DNA from: Bacteroidia bacterium
GTDB lineage: Bacteria; Bacteroidota; Bacteroidia; Chitinophagales; Chitinophagaceae
Assembly: GCA_030426665.1 (NCBI GenBank)
Contig: JAUHYD010000001.1
Span: 248,001 to 312,000, forward strand
Direction: 5' to 3'
Length of the DNA stretch: 64,000 nucleotides
Shown here piece by piece: positions 1 through 9,249 of the stretch. A program made the position numbers and the translations under genes. Each line of letters begins with the position of its first letter. Within the stretch, counting starts at the first letter, position 1. The notes below the pieces were generated by a model. The model was given only the letters and a program-made list of their open reading frames with translations, did not search any database and was not told the origin of the DNA.

Positions 1-19
1 TAAGAGGGAACTGACTAAT

Positions 20-63
20 AAACCCGACATTAGCATTACTCTAACCAAAAAAACCCGACATTA
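20..63. repeat. Two 13-bp direct repeats upstream of the first gene
   Basis: The 13-mer AAACCCGACATTA occurs at 20-32 and again at 51-63, so the copies are 31 bp apart, about three helical turns. They lie in the AT-rich stretch before the first gene. The spacing would suit a regulator binding one face of the helix, but no known operator is recognised and chance cannot be ruled out. Confidence 0.35.
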
Positions 64-116
64 TTCAAAAAATAAGAAATACTACTCTAATTTAGGGCCT
101 AAAGTTGGTAAGTGAA

Positions 117-2075
117 ATGAACAATAAAATCGGGTTGGGAGTATTCGGTACGTTTGGCGAACCGTTGGGGTACCAACAGGTATTTTATTTTGATGTGTCG
201 TTCGACACGACGCTGGACCTGGACGAAAGTGAAATAGAATTCTATCCGGGGTCAGAATTATATGCAGTAAAAAGAGAATTGGTTGACGACGTATACAAAA
301 TTACGTTTTGTATATACTCAAGTGTGCGCGCCCCCGGTTCCGATCGTATTGGCACTTTCCTTGGCTCGTGCATCGTTCTGGAGGACAGCTATGCAGAAGC
401 CGACTACATTTACAAAGTACTCAAAGAGCTGCATGACGATGTGCTAAGCAACTCTGAAAATGTAGAAAACTACTCTTTAAAAGCACAACAGGCACTTGAC
501 GTATTGGTTAAAGAGCCCGCGGACTTTGTAGCTCTTCAGGCCAATGTAATACCAATAAGTAAAACGCCGTTCAATAGCTCCCTTGTTGACCCTGAAAAAA
601 AATGTTTTGTTTCTCCTAACGCCGATTCAACTGAATCCAGGGATGCTCAATTGGTTGCTTTTTTTGACGAAGCGCTAAAGCACTTTACCGATACCGGGAC
701 GCTTTATTTTTCATTTGATAGGAATGTAGCTGTGTTTGTCGAGGATGCCGACTTTCTGGCAATGAACAATTGGGAAGAGTTTACAAACTATAAATCGCAG
801 GGGCTACCGCCTCCGATGGTGCTGACTAAAAAGGGTATTCAGAAATTCACGACACCGGAAACCGACGCTTTCGCTCAGTCAAACGAAAGCTTAGAAATTG
901 AAGATGCGGCAACCAATTTCGATCTGGATGCCGGGAACGAACCAGAGTTTCATTTCGAAAATGACTCTGAAGAAGACGCGACTGAAAATGATTTTTCAGA
1001 AAACAATGAAATAAACTCCCACACTGAAGAGGATCCATACAAGCCGTTTGACATTTGGGAAGAGCCAATTCCGGAAAGTGGCCTTTCTCCTGAAGAAGCT
1101 AAAGCAAAGCAGAGTGAATACAACAGGCTGTTCAATTACACCAGCAAGTTGCTGGATCATATGAATGGTAAGACCGGCGATCGAGCAAACGATGACATTC
1201 CAAACGACCCGCCGCCGGAATTTGATATGCCACCGGAATTCGAGTCAAGGCCAAATCGAAAAAAGAAAATAATTACCATTATTCTGATTGTGCTTATCCT
1301 GGCAATAGTCAGCGCCTATTTTATAACTTCTTTCGGAGGTGACATTTTCAGTGATTCGAAACCTGCCACGACAGATAGTACAAGTGTAGTGCCGGACGAA
1401 AACAGTCAGGGCGATGAAAGCTACGACGAAGTAGATACTACCCTATCGGACTCAGATGCTGATTATCCTGAGGAGGAAAACTATACGGACACAGTATCGG
1501 CGGTACCCGAAGATATGGGTTCAAGTATGAATAAAATTGACACAGCAACAGACCGGCAAAAAGCAAACGCACAAAACATTTCAGAAAAAGAGAATACCGG
1601 CGAAATTATCCCTTTGCAGCCCGTTGCAAAGGTCAACCCTGACAAACAGTCGGACAATCCCCCTGCTGTGCCTACTTCTGTAGTACCGTCAAGAGGAGCA
1701 TCACCACCGGACTCTGCAGCGTTCGACATAATGAAAGAAGCTATCACTATTACCCCGTCTTCTCTCGCAGACGCAAAAGACCTGCACCCACGCCCAAACT
1801 TTGAGATTTACCAAAACGACATACTAATCCTACGAAAAGTCAGTATTACTAACATGACGCTATCTGAAATAACAAAACTCTTGTTTAAAAACGAACCTGT
1901 CAAAATTGGATACATTTACAGAGGACAAGAAACCGAATACATGGCAGCCCTCTATTACCTAAATCACAAACTCTTCCAGAAAACAGGAAACGATTATATT
2001 TTTACCGGAAACTACATGCAATTGAAGATTCCGGCATACAGAAGCCCCCCGCTTCCGGTCTCTTTCCCAAAATAA
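117..2075 (+). CDS. Hypothetical single-pass membrane protein with acidic linkers
   Basis: I do not recognise this 652-residue protein. The ATG at 117 is preferred to a TTG at 105 because it opens directly on a regular segment (MNNKIGLGVFGTFGEPLGYQ). Residues 1 to about 250 look like a folded mixed alpha/beta domain. Residues about 260-380 are a low-complexity, Asp/Glu-rich linker. A basic patch (NRKKK) is followed by one hydrophobic helix at about 383-405, then a second acidic and Ser/Thr-rich linker. The last 90 residues or so form a small folded domain starting near FEIYQNDILIL. There is no N-terminal signal peptide, so the large N-terminal half should be cytoplasmic and the small C-terminal domain periplasmic. 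No nucleotide-binding or catalytic motif is visible. A near-consensus -7 element (TAaagTTG, 100-107) lies 9 nt before the ATG. It converges on the next gene; its upstream neighbour is outside the window. Confidence 0.75.
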   Translation: MNNKIGLGVFGTFGEPLGYQQVFYFDVSFDTTLDLDESEIEFYPGSELYAVKRELVDDVYKITFCIYSSVRAPGSDRIGTFLGSCIVLEDSYAEADYIYKVLKELHDDVLSNSENVENYSLKAQQALDVLVKEPADFVALQANVIPISKTPFNSSLVDPEKKCFVSPNADSTESRDAQLVAFFDEALKHFTDTGTLYFSFDRNVAVFVEDADFLAMNNWEEFTNYKSQGLPPPMVLTKKGIQKFTTPETDAFAQSNESLEIEDAATNFDLDAGNEPEFHFENDSEEDATENDFSENNEINSHTEEDPYKPFDIWEEPIPESGLSPEEAKAKQSEYNRLFNYTSKLLDHMNGKTGDRANDDIPNDPPPEFDMPPEFESRPNRKKKIITIILIVLILAIVSAYFITSFGGDIFSDSKPATTDSTSVVPDENSQGDESYDEVDTTLSDSDADYPEEENYTDTVSAVPEDMGSSMNKIDTATDRQKANAQNISEKENTGEIIPLQPVAKVNPDKQSDNPPAVPTSVVPSRGASPPDSAAFDIMKEAITITPSSLADAKDLHPRPNFEIYQNDILILRKVSITNMTLSEITKLLFKNEPVKIGYIYRGQETEYMAALYYLNHKLFQKTGNDYIFTGNYMQLKIPAYRSPPLPVSFPK

Positions 2076-2112
2076 TTCCTGACTGCTGAAATTATCTCTT
2101 CGGATATATTTA

Positions 2113-4365
2113 TTACTGCAAGACAAATCCGGGGTAGTACTGCTGTGCTATTGCCTCGTACTTTTTCGCGTCTTCCATCCTTCCCATTGCCTGATACGAT
2201 AAGGCAATGTAAGGGATATCTTTTACGTTTCCCGGGTCAATGGATAGCGACTTACTTATTGCATCTATCGAAGCCTGATATTGTTTCATCTGAAAATAGC
2301 AATGTCCGAGATTAGAGTATCCATTTACATAATTTGGGTTGGCAGCAACAAGTTGTTTAAAAATTCCCACAGCCTGCTCATACTTACCTGAGTTGAGGTA
2401 AACTGCCCCCAGATTATTTGCAGCATTCACATCGGCGGGATTAAGTTCCAATGCCTTTAAAAAATATGGCTCAGCCTCTGCATACTTCTTTACAAAATAG
2501 TAAGCTAATCCTAATTGCATATAGGCTTCAGAATAATTGGGGTCTACCGCTAAGCACTGATTGAGCGTAATAATGGCTGAGTCAAATTGTTTTTGACGTG
2601 CGTAACAGCTACCTAAATTGCAGTAAGCCTGAACAAAGTCAGCCTTTATCTTTATAGCTAACTTATACGCAGCAATCGCTTCAGGAATTTTGTCGGTACG
2701 TAAGTAAACAGTTCCGAGATTATTAGCTGCTATTGACTGATAGGGGCTCTGTGAAATCGCAATCTTAAACTGCTCCTCGGCAGCGGCATAATTAAGTGCA
2801 TTCAAATAGGCTGTACCTAATTCTGTATGTGCATCTGTATACTTCGGATAAATCTCAATTGCTTTTGTCAGACATTGAATTCCTTCTGCCAAAACTTCCT
2901 TTCTTTTAGCACTATCGGTAGTTGCCGGAAGTACATTTTCTACCAACTCATTACCAATATAATAGTTCAACCGACAATTGTCCGGCGACTTTGCCAAGTC
3001 TGCAGAGAATAGGGTCGCGTTGCTCTCCCACTCAGCATTTCTCGCAAACGTCTGATAGGAAAATACAAGGCATACCGGAATGAGAATACCCAACGCCAAC
3101 TTGTTTTTTGTAAAAGATTCAAAATCACCGCCATCTTTCAAAATCCATTTATCAATAGCAAGTGCAATTAACAAGCAAAAGCCCACAGAGGCGAAAAACA
3201 AGAACCGCTCACCCATTGCTGAGCCCATCAGGAAAAATATATTTGAAAACAACGCAATGGTTGCCATATAGAACAGTATAGCGAACGCCCAAGGGTCTTT
3301 TTTGAATTTAAACAACCTGTATAACCCATAGCAACCTGCAGATGCATATATCAGTACTGAGAGCAACACCCATACATTTCCGAACCCAACATAAGGGATA
3401 CTCTTGAAGCCATAGTCGTTAATCAATGGGAACGGAAGTATCAGCAACTTAACGTACATCCCCAAAGTATAAAACGCGGTACCAAGTCGTAACGCTATAC
3501 TATCTGCACCCACCAAAGCGTTATCGATAAACTCTATCGCCGTGGTACTGGCTCCATAGTCAGTCAGAATAACATACCTGATAGAGAGGAATACACCTGT
3601 TACCACAAGAGCCCCTACCATCATGGTTATCGCTCTTTTTACATTATCATTCAGATAAAAGAAAAAGACCAGAGGGATAATACCTAAAAACGTAACGACT
3701 GTTTCTTTTGACAGATAAGATAAAAACAAAGCAACAAGCCCCAATACCAACTGTAACGGCTTCCCATTTTTCATGTAACTGACAAAAATGTTCATTGCCA
3801 GAAATGCGAACATAAAACAGAAAATTTCGTCCAGGCTTTTGATATTGGCCACAACCTCGGTATGGATGGGATGCACCGCAAACAACAAAGCAGCTATAAA
3901 CGCAACTACGGTCTTTTTTCGCTCAAAGAGCTTGTCAAGAAACAGAAACAATAAAATAACACAACCTGCAAAAAAGACAATATTAAAAAAATGCCCCACC
4001 GTCGGGTTTAAACCAAATATTCCAACCTCAACAGCAAACATCACCAAAGACAATGGACGATAGTTTTCATTCTTGAGGTAGCCAAACCCCTTGAGCCTTG
4101 GGGTCTGAAAAAGCTCAGAAATACCATCAAAACCCTGATTGACAATCTTGTTCTTAGAAAATACCATTGAATCGTCGAGCACATACCCATTTTGCAACGT
4201 GTTGGCATAAATTGCAAGCGTAACTATTCCCAAAATCAAAGATAGCTTCAGAATGAGCGACATCTTCTTTCGTGGTTCGGCATTGTGTTTTGCAGCGGTA
4301 GATGTGCTTGAAGCCGCTTTGGGTTGAACAGGTTTTTGTTGACGTGTTTTTTGCTTCTTAGACAT
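2113..4365 (-). CDS. TMTC-like GT-C membrane glycosyltransferase with C-terminal TPR repeats
   Basis: This 750-residue protein probably transfers a sugar from a lipid-phosphate donor on the outer face of the cytoplasmic membrane. After a basic, Ser/Ala-rich cytoplasmic tail (1-35) come about ten membrane helices. The first external loop carries the paired acidic residues Asp64-Asp65 (LDDSMVF) expected in GT-C enzymes, then NYRP (101-104) and HPIHTEVV (from 165), which match the HPxHTE signature of the TMTC/DUF1736 O-mannosyltransferase family. The block after HTE, usually GRAD-like, reads KSLDE here. From about residue 460 there are roughly seven 34-residue TPR units (for example AYCNLGSCYARQKQFDSAI). 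The TMTC-type call rests on motifs and domain order; the donor and acceptor are unknown. It is divergent from the Rieske gene and has no operon partner. Confidence 0.75.
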   Translation of the reverse strand: MSKKQKTRQQKPVQPKAASSTSTAAKHNAEPRKKMSLILKLSLILGIVTLAIYANTLQNGYVLDDSMVFSKNKIVNQGFDGISELFQTPRLKGFGYLKNENYRPLSLVMFAVEVGIFGLNPTVGHFFNIVFFAGCVILLFLFLDKLFERKKTVVAFIAALLFAVHPIHTEVVANIKSLDEIFCFMFAFLAMNIFVSYMKNGKPLQLVLGLVALFLSYLSKETVVTFLGIIPLVFFFYLNDNVKRAITMMVGALVVTGVFLSIRYVILTDYGASTTAIEFIDNALVGADSIALRLGTAFYTLGMYVKLLILPFPLINDYGFKSIPYVGFGNVWVLLSVLIYASAGCYGLYRLFKFKKDPWAFAILFYMATIALFSNIFFLMGSAMGERFLFFASVGFCLLIALAIDKWILKDGGDFESFTKNKLALGILIPVCLVFSYQTFARNAEWESNATLFSADLAKSPDNCRLNYYIGNELVENVLPATTDSAKRKEVLAEGIQCLTKAIEIYPKYTDAHTELGTAYLNALNYAAAEEQFKIAISQSPYQSIAANNLGTVYLRTDKIPEAIAAYKLAIKIKADFVQAYCNLGSCYARQKQFDSAIITLNQCLAVDPNYSEAYMQLGLAYYFVKKYAEAEPYFLKALELNPADVNAANNLGAVYLNSGKYEQAVGIFKQLVAANPNYVNGYSNLGHCYFQMKQYQASIDAISKSLSIDPGNVKDIPYIALSYQAMGRMEDAKKYEAIAQQYYPGFVLQ

Positions 4366-4550
4366 AGGAATCCCTCTTCAGTTATCAAGTTTGAAAGTAG
4401 TATTTTTTTCGTTTACTTCCTTAGTATTCGGGCATAAATGCCCTTACCTTGACTGTATTCATTGAATATATAACGCTCCATATCGGAGCTCAAAATATAA
4501 TCCACTAAATTTACCAAACGAAAATGTCAATCTTTGACAAATAAATCGGG

Positions 4551-4913
4551 ATGAACATCGAAGACAAAGAACAATACAAAAATAGAATTGGATTGAGCTG
4601 GCAAAAAGTAACGTCTGAAACTTATGCCTCTTTACAAGAGAATAAACTTACAGAAGCTGTAGTTGGCGAAAAGGTTATCGGCCTTTTGAAACGAGAAGGA
4701 AATGTCTTTGCCTTTGCTGCTAAGTGCCCTCATGCCGGAGCCCCTATGTGCGACGGCTGGATGGATGCAGCCGGGCGAATAGTTTGCCCGTTGCATAAAT
4801 ACAGATTTGACCCTAAAAACGGAAGAAATACTAGCGGCGAAGGATATAAGCTATATACATATCCGGTAGAAATAAAAGACGATGAAATATGGGTTGGGTT
4901 AGTCCTCTCATAG
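4551..4913 (+). CDS. Rieske [2Fe-2S] ferredoxin-like protein
   Basis: A 120-residue soluble Rieske protein, likely a small electron carrier. The cluster ligands are plain: Cys59-x-His61, 17 residues, then Cys79-x-x-His82 (CPHAGAP ... CPLHKYRF), the spacing of the NirD/ferredoxin-component type. There is no signal peptide or membrane anchor, so it should be cytoplasmic. No oxygenase or reductase gene is adjacent, so the partner is unknown. It ends 12 nt before the LD-carboxypeptidase gene on the same strand, and the two are probably co-transcribed, although no functional link is obvious. A near-consensus -7 element (AATCTTTG) lies about 15 nt upstream of the ATG. Confidence 0.9.
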   Translation: MNIEDKEQYKNRIGLSWQKVTSETYASLQENKLTEAVVGEKVIGLLKREGNVFAFAAKCPHAGAPMCDGWMDAAGRIVCPLHKYRFDPKNGRNTSGEGYKLYTYPVEIKDDEIWVGLVLS

Positions 4914-4925
4914 CCTGAATAAAAT

Positions 4926-5846
4926 ATGAATGATATGTTGCTACCCAAATGGTTAAAAAGTGGTGATACAATTGGCATAACTTGTCCGTCAGGATATGTG
5001 TCAGAAGAGCGGGTGGCATATGCTGTCACCATGCTGGAGCGATGGGAATTTAAAGTAAAGAAAGGCAAGACCGTTGGCAACGAATATTTTTATTTTTCGG
5101 GAACAGATAAAGAAAGACGCGATGACCTGCAAGCGATGCTTGATGACCCTGACGTCGCCGCGATTCTGATGGGACGGGGAGGATATGGTATGAGCCGTAT
5201 AATCGACTCTTTAGACTTCACAGAATTCCTGAAACACCCGAAATGGGTTTGTGGTTTTAGCGATATCACTGTACTACATAGTCACATTTTGGCGCAATAT
5301 GGTTACGCATCTTTACATAGCCCGATGTGCGGTGCATTCCGCCGCGATTCAGAACATGAAGCCTATTTGCTTTCTTTCTACAATGCACTTACAGGGAATA
5401 CCCTAAAACAACATATCCCTCCTTCGTCTTTCAATAGAGCAGGTACTGCGACCGGCACCCTAACGGGTGGGAATCTCGCAATCCTGGCACACCTTACGGG
5501 CTCGGTATCGGAGGTGGACACCTCCGGCAAGGTACTCTTCATCGAAGAAATAGGTGAACACCTATATGGTGCCGATAGAATGTTGATGAACCTGAAACGA
5601 GCCGGCAAGTTAGACAACCTTGCTGCGTTGATTGTCGGCAGTTTTACGGAAATGGAAGACACCAAACGACCATTCGGCCAAAGTATTGAAGAAATAATCG
5701 CAGACAAGGTCAAGGAGTACAATTATCCTGTATGTTTTAATATACCCGTCGGCCATCAGGAAGTCAACTATACGCTCTTGCTGGGAACAACATATACAAT
5801 AGATGTTTCTGAAGCCGGCGCAACACTCAGCCTGTCCAATCTATAA
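4926..5846 (+). CDS. ldcA: LD-carboxypeptidase (MEROPS S66, LdcA type)
   Basis: A cytoplasmic serine peptidase of 306 residues that removes the terminal D-alanine from muropeptide tetrapeptides during peptidoglycan recycling. The S66 fold is recognisable from end to end: the N-terminal GDTIGITCPSG, the GRGGYG loop, then the catalytic triad as Ser112 in GFSDIT, Glu207 in LFIEEIGE and His277 in PVGHQEVNYT. Length is normal for the family. It follows the Rieske gene by 12 nt. Its stop codon is only about 5 nt from the stop of the convergent O-antigen ligase-like gene, which leaves no room for a conventional terminator between them. Confidence 0.93.
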   Translation: MNDMLLPKWLKSGDTIGITCPSGYVSEERVAYAVTMLERWEFKVKKGKTVGNEYFYFSGTDKERRDDLQAMLDDPDVAAILMGRGGYGMSRIIDSLDFTEFLKHPKWVCGFSDITVLHSHILAQYGYASLHSPMCGAFRRDSEHEAYLLSFYNALTGNTLKQHIPPSSFNRAGTATGTLTGGNLAILAHLTGSVSEVDTSGKVLFIEEIGEHLYGADRMLMNLKRAGKLDNLAALIVGSFTEMEDTKRPFGQSIEEIIADKVKEYNYPVCFNIPVGHQEVNYTLLLGTTYTIDVSEAGATLSLSNL

Positions 5847-5850
5847 CGCT

Positions 5851-7086
5851 TTACGTCGCCACATTACTTTTCAGCTCCTGCATTTGCAAAAGGAAAAAGT
5901 ACAGAAAAACGAATACACCAAACTGTACTTCCAGCACAGGCTCTATCATCAGCTGGAACAGCAGTAATGCCCATACCACCAGAAAAAAGAACCCTTGCCT
6001 GTTTTTTCGTACCAACCTTAGTGGCGCAGCGAACCACAGTAGAAACATAACCATTGCCGGTAAGCCTGCCCCTAACGCAACCGTAAGAAACTGATTATGT
6101 GGCAATAACCTGCCATGTTCGGGTACTTGCGGATAAAATTGTTCGTATAACAAATCCATTTCGTGTTTCATATCTCCTGTGCCTACACCGGTAAGGGGCT
6201 GTTCAGAAATCGACTTAGTTGCCAATTTGTAGGATATAAGCCTGGCGATATCGCCAATATTACCTGACTCATCGCCATGTGTGAGCATATAATACGTATA
6301 ATCCAGATACTGTGCGCGCGCTTTCAACGTTGGAACTGTTTTGACGGCTACAAATATTATTACGGGCACAACAACTATGACCAACAAACCCACAAGCTTT
6401 TTGCGCGCAACATTCAAAAACACACCCCATGCAATCAGAAACAAGTAAAGAGATGCCAAGCCTGTCTTTGCGGCCAACACATGCAGGTAAACGACCAACA
6501 ATGCAATTACACAACTTACAAACCGCTTTACGTTTCGCCCCTCAAGCTTTGGCCACACATAAACAGCCCAAACAATATACAATGTCATGGCCAAACTACA
6601 TCGAATGTGGTCTCGTTTCGGGAGTGTGGGCAACATATGAGACACACTATACTCCTTAACATAAAACTCCGGGTCTATAACAAAGAACGACATACTATAC
6701 AAGGCTGCTATAGATAACATCACCCCGAGTGCAAGTGTCAGCGTTTTTAACTGTTGCCGGGAAAAAACAGGCTGATAGGCAAATGCAAGTGGCAACAATA
6801 AAAACGGAAGTTTTGTTTGCAGATGGCTTTCCCACTCTCCTTTGTTATCGCTCCAGAAAAAAGAAACCGCATACAACGCAACCCACGCCAGTCCAAACAG
6901 CCACCATTTTTGTTTCAACCAGTTTTTGGGATGTACGTCACGAATAGCATTTATACCGAAAAGAAACATAGAAATAGACAAAACCGCCCGCGATACAAGA
7001 AAACCGGCAAACATCCCGATGATGCAGAATATTGCAATTCGGGATTTATCTATCATTTTACCGTTTAGAAAACTACTTTTGCTCAC
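5851..7086 (-). CDS. O-antigen ligase/polymerase-like membrane protein (Wzy/WaaL family)
   Basis: A polytopic membrane protein of 411 residues with about ten hydrophobic helices. The large periplasmic loop near residues 285-335 contains the family hallmark around LTGVGTGDMKHE and LPHNQFL, with the PHN(x)FL motif of WaaL and Wzy_C proteins. It should join undecaprenyl-linked glycan to lipid A-core, or polymerise a surface glycan, at the outer face of the inner membrane. The annotated start is a GTG at 7086; the ATG at 7056 (MIDKSRIAIF) is equally possible and sits right before the first helix. It stands alone, divergent from meaB and convergent with ldcA. The WecA-type initiator two genes away could feed the same glycan pathway (inference). 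Confidence 0.8.
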   Translation of the reverse strand: MSKSSFLNGKMIDKSRIAIFCIIGMFAGFLVSRAVLSISMFLFGINAIRDVHPKNWLKQKWWLFGLAWVALYAVSFFWSDNKGEWESHLQTKLPFLLLPLAFAYQPVFSRQQLKTLTLALGVMLSIAALYSMSFFVIDPEFYVKEYSVSHMLPTLPKRDHIRCSLAMTLYIVWAVYVWPKLEGRNVKRFVSCVIALLVVYLHVLAAKTGLASLYLFLIAWGVFLNVARKKLVGLLVIVVVPVIIFVAVKTVPTLKARAQYLDYTYYMLTHGDESGNIGDIARLISYKLATKSISEQPLTGVGTGDMKHEMDLLYEQFYPQVPEHGRLLPHNQFLTVALGAGLPAMVMFLLWFAAPLRLVRKNRQGFFFLVVWALLLFQLMIEPVLEVQFGVFVFLYFFLLQMQELKSNVAT

Positions 7087-7133
7087 AGACGCTTGATTCT
7101 AGTTTTAATAAAAACGCAGAAAAACATTTTTTA

Positions 7134-8051
7134 GTGCAACCTGACATTAACACACTACATCAACAGATAAGGGCCGGCAACGTTGCTGCTATAGCAAGGG
7201 GTATAACCATAGTAGAAAACGAACTCAATGGATATGAAGACCTGTTGCTTAGCCTCAATGATAATAGTCGGGCGAGGGTTGTAGGTATAACCGGACCACC
7301 CGGTGCCGGTAAAAGTACACTTGTAAATGCACTGCTGCACCATTGGCTGCAGGAAAATAAAAAAATAGCTGTCATTGCTGTAGATCCATCTTCACCTTTT
7401 AACTATGGTGCAATCCTTGGTGACAGGATACGAATGAGTGAATTCTATACAAACGACAATATATTCATTCGATCCCTTGCCTCCCGAGGAGCTTTGGGTG
7501 GACTGAGTTCGAAAATAATTGAAGTGGCTGACGTTGTCAAGGAAGCACCATTTGATTTAGTTGTGGTTGAAACCGTTGGCGTAGGGCAAAGCGAAGTCGA
7601 AATAGCCGGCCTTGCAGACTGCACTGTTGTTACCCTTGTGCCGGAAGCGGGAGACGACGTACAGACCCTCAAGGCAGGAATCATGGAAATTGCCAATATT
7701 TTTGCTGTCAACAAAGCTGACAGGGACGGTGCCGAAGGACTTTATCGAAACCTTCGGATTATGGCACACGAAAAAGCTAATGGCGAACAAGAAATTCCGG
7801 TTTTGAAAACAATAGCCACGAACGGAACCGGTGTTCCCGAATTAGCCAGGCACATAACCGATTTCCTCGAGGTGCAAGAAGCGATTCCCGATAAACGCCT
7901 GCATCTGCTTACAGAAAAATGCTGGCAACTTATACAGGCTCAACGCATGAAGGGGCTCAATCAAGAAGAACTGAGCAAACAACTCGCCAAATCCATTGGT
8001 GAACCCGGCTTCAACCTATATGCGTTCACAAAAAACTATTTACTAAAATAA
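7134..8051 (+). CDS. meaB: Methylmalonyl-CoA mutase-associated GTPase MeaB
   Basis: A G3E/SIMIBI-class GTPase of 305 residues that gates cobalamin loading and protects methylmalonyl-CoA mutase. The P-loop GPPGAGKST is at residues 54-62, followed by AVDPSSPFNYGAILGDRIRM, the switch region ETVGVGQSE and the base-recognition NKAD. The reading frame is open upstream into the divergent gene, but family homology begins at the GTG at 7134 (VQPDINTLHQ), so I take that as the start. No mutase subunit is adjacent, so the partner must lie elsewhere. It is followed after 29 nt by the WecA-type gene on the same strand. Confidence 0.92.
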   Translation: MQPDINTLHQQIRAGNVAAIARGITIVENELNGYEDLLLSLNDNSRARVVGITGPPGAGKSTLVNALLHHWLQENKKIAVIAVDPSSPFNYGAILGDRIRMSEFYTNDNIFIRSLASRGALGGLSSKIIEVADVVKEAPFDLVVVETVGVGQSEVEIAGLADCTVVTLVPEAGDDVQTLKAGIMEIANIFAVNKADRDGAEGLYRNLRIMAHEKANGEQEIPVLKTIATNGTGVPELARHITDFLEVQEAIPDKRLHLLTEKCWQLIQAQRMKGLNQEELSKQLAKSIGEPGFNLYAFTKNYLLK

Positions 8052-8080
8052 ACCCGACGACAAATACGTTACTTCTATTC

Positions 8081-9157
8081 ATGCTTTCCCTCATCCCGGC
8101 ATATTTATTGTATCCAGTCACAATTATCGTGTCTGCGCTGATTAGTTTATATGCTGTCAGGAAAATAATATTTATTACCCGACATAGAAACCTGTTTGAT
8201 AAACCCGACAACGTAAGAAAAAAGCACGGGGGTCAGATTCCTAGCCTGGGTGGAATAGGTGTTTTTGTCGGATACATGGTCACTGCAGCTTTTTTCATGG
8301 AGCACCAATGGTATTTTGTAATGGCGGCTTCTGTGATACTTTTTTTTACCGGTATCTATGACGACATTATGAACATGCGTCCTTCCAAAAAGCTACTGGC
8401 ACAGGCTGTCGCCACTACTATAGCCGTTCTTTTTGCCGACATCCGGATACGTTCATTGCATGGATTTGCCGGTATTGAGGATTTGCCATATTACATAAGT
8501 GTATCGCTGACGGTATTTCTGGGTACATTCTTTATAAATGTGTTCAACTTTATGGACGGAATAGACGGACTAGCATGTTCGCTCGCCATACTATATACAC
8601 TTTTTCTGGGTATGCTTTTTGCGTATGCAGGAGAAATGAGTATTGCCGGGATTTCACTTAGTCTAATGGGTGCTACGATTGGATTGCTTTACTTCAATAT
8701 TGCACCGGCACGGATATATATGGGCGATACAGGCTCCATGATGCTTGGTTTTACCATATTCACACTATCAGTACTTTGTGCAGAGTTATTGTCGAGCAGT
8801 ACGGCCGATTTGACGTTGGTGGTTCACAACAAATCGGCTTCCTTTTCAATTTTATTATCAGTTTTATTTCTCCCAATATTTGATGCAATCAGGGTTTTCT
8901 CTATCCGGTTATCTAAAGGGATTTCGCCGTTTAATGCAGATAGAAGTCATATACACTACTATATGCTGGATGCCGGGTTTACACATACCGGGGCAGTACT
9001 TACGCTTCTCGTTGCAAACATTTGCATAATTGGCACCACGTGGGCATTACAGGATGCAGGTACAATCGTATCGATTCTTTGTATGACGTTGATTCCATCA
9101 GCGTTAACCATTTGGATATCGATTAAAAGACGCAAAGCAGTCGCTACTAAGTATTAG
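8081..9157 (+). CDS. WecA/TagO-type undecaprenyl-phosphate GlcNAc-1-phosphate transferase
   Basis: An integral membrane enzyme of 358 residues in the MraY/WecA superfamily. It should transfer a HexNAc-1-phosphate from a UDP-sugar to undecaprenyl phosphate, starting O-antigen or other surface glycan synthesis. Visible motifs are YDDIMNMRPSKK, the Mg-binding NFMDGIDGLA, the YMGDTGSM loop and, near the C-terminus, the histidine motif ADRSHIHYYMLD typical of WecA/TagO rather than MraY. About eleven helices are predicted. The exact sugar cannot be read from sequence. It may share a transcript with meaB, 29 nt upstream. Confidence 0.88.
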   Translation: MLSLIPAYLLYPVTIIVSALISLYAVRKIIFITRHRNLFDKPDNVRKKHGGQIPSLGGIGVFVGYMVTAAFFMEHQWYFVMAASVILFFTGIYDDIMNMRPSKKLLAQAVATTIAVLFADIRIRSLHGFAGIEDLPYYISVSLTVFLGTFFINVFNFMDGIDGLACSLAILYTLFLGMLFAYAGEMSIAGISLSLMGATIGLLYFNIAPARIYMGDTGSMMLGFTIFTLSVLCAELLSSSTADLTLVVHNKSASFSILLSVLFLPIFDAIRVFSIRLSKGISPFNADRSHIHYYMLDAGFTHTGAVLTLLVANICIIGTTWALQDAGTIVSILCMTLIPSALTIWISIKRRKAVATKY

Positions 9158-9249
9158 TATTGAGGCTATTCAAGACTTAGAATTCATTTCAGAATCGACT
9201 TCTTTTGTGGAATAACAATAGTATGTTTACACATACAATACTACAACGT

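Noticed and set aside
6269-7096. Several overlapping ORFs opposite the O-antigen ligase-like gene
   Set aside because: They are shadows of a clear polytopic membrane protein.
7032-7133. Longer MeaB N-terminus overlapping the divergent membrane protein gene
   Set aside because: The extra residues do not look like MeaB and overlap the start of the divergent gene; the GTG at 7134 fits the family length.
8045-8210. Further AACCCGAC copies near the WecA-type gene as part of the upstream repeat family
   Set aside because: They match only 8-10 bases and lie mostly within coding sequence.
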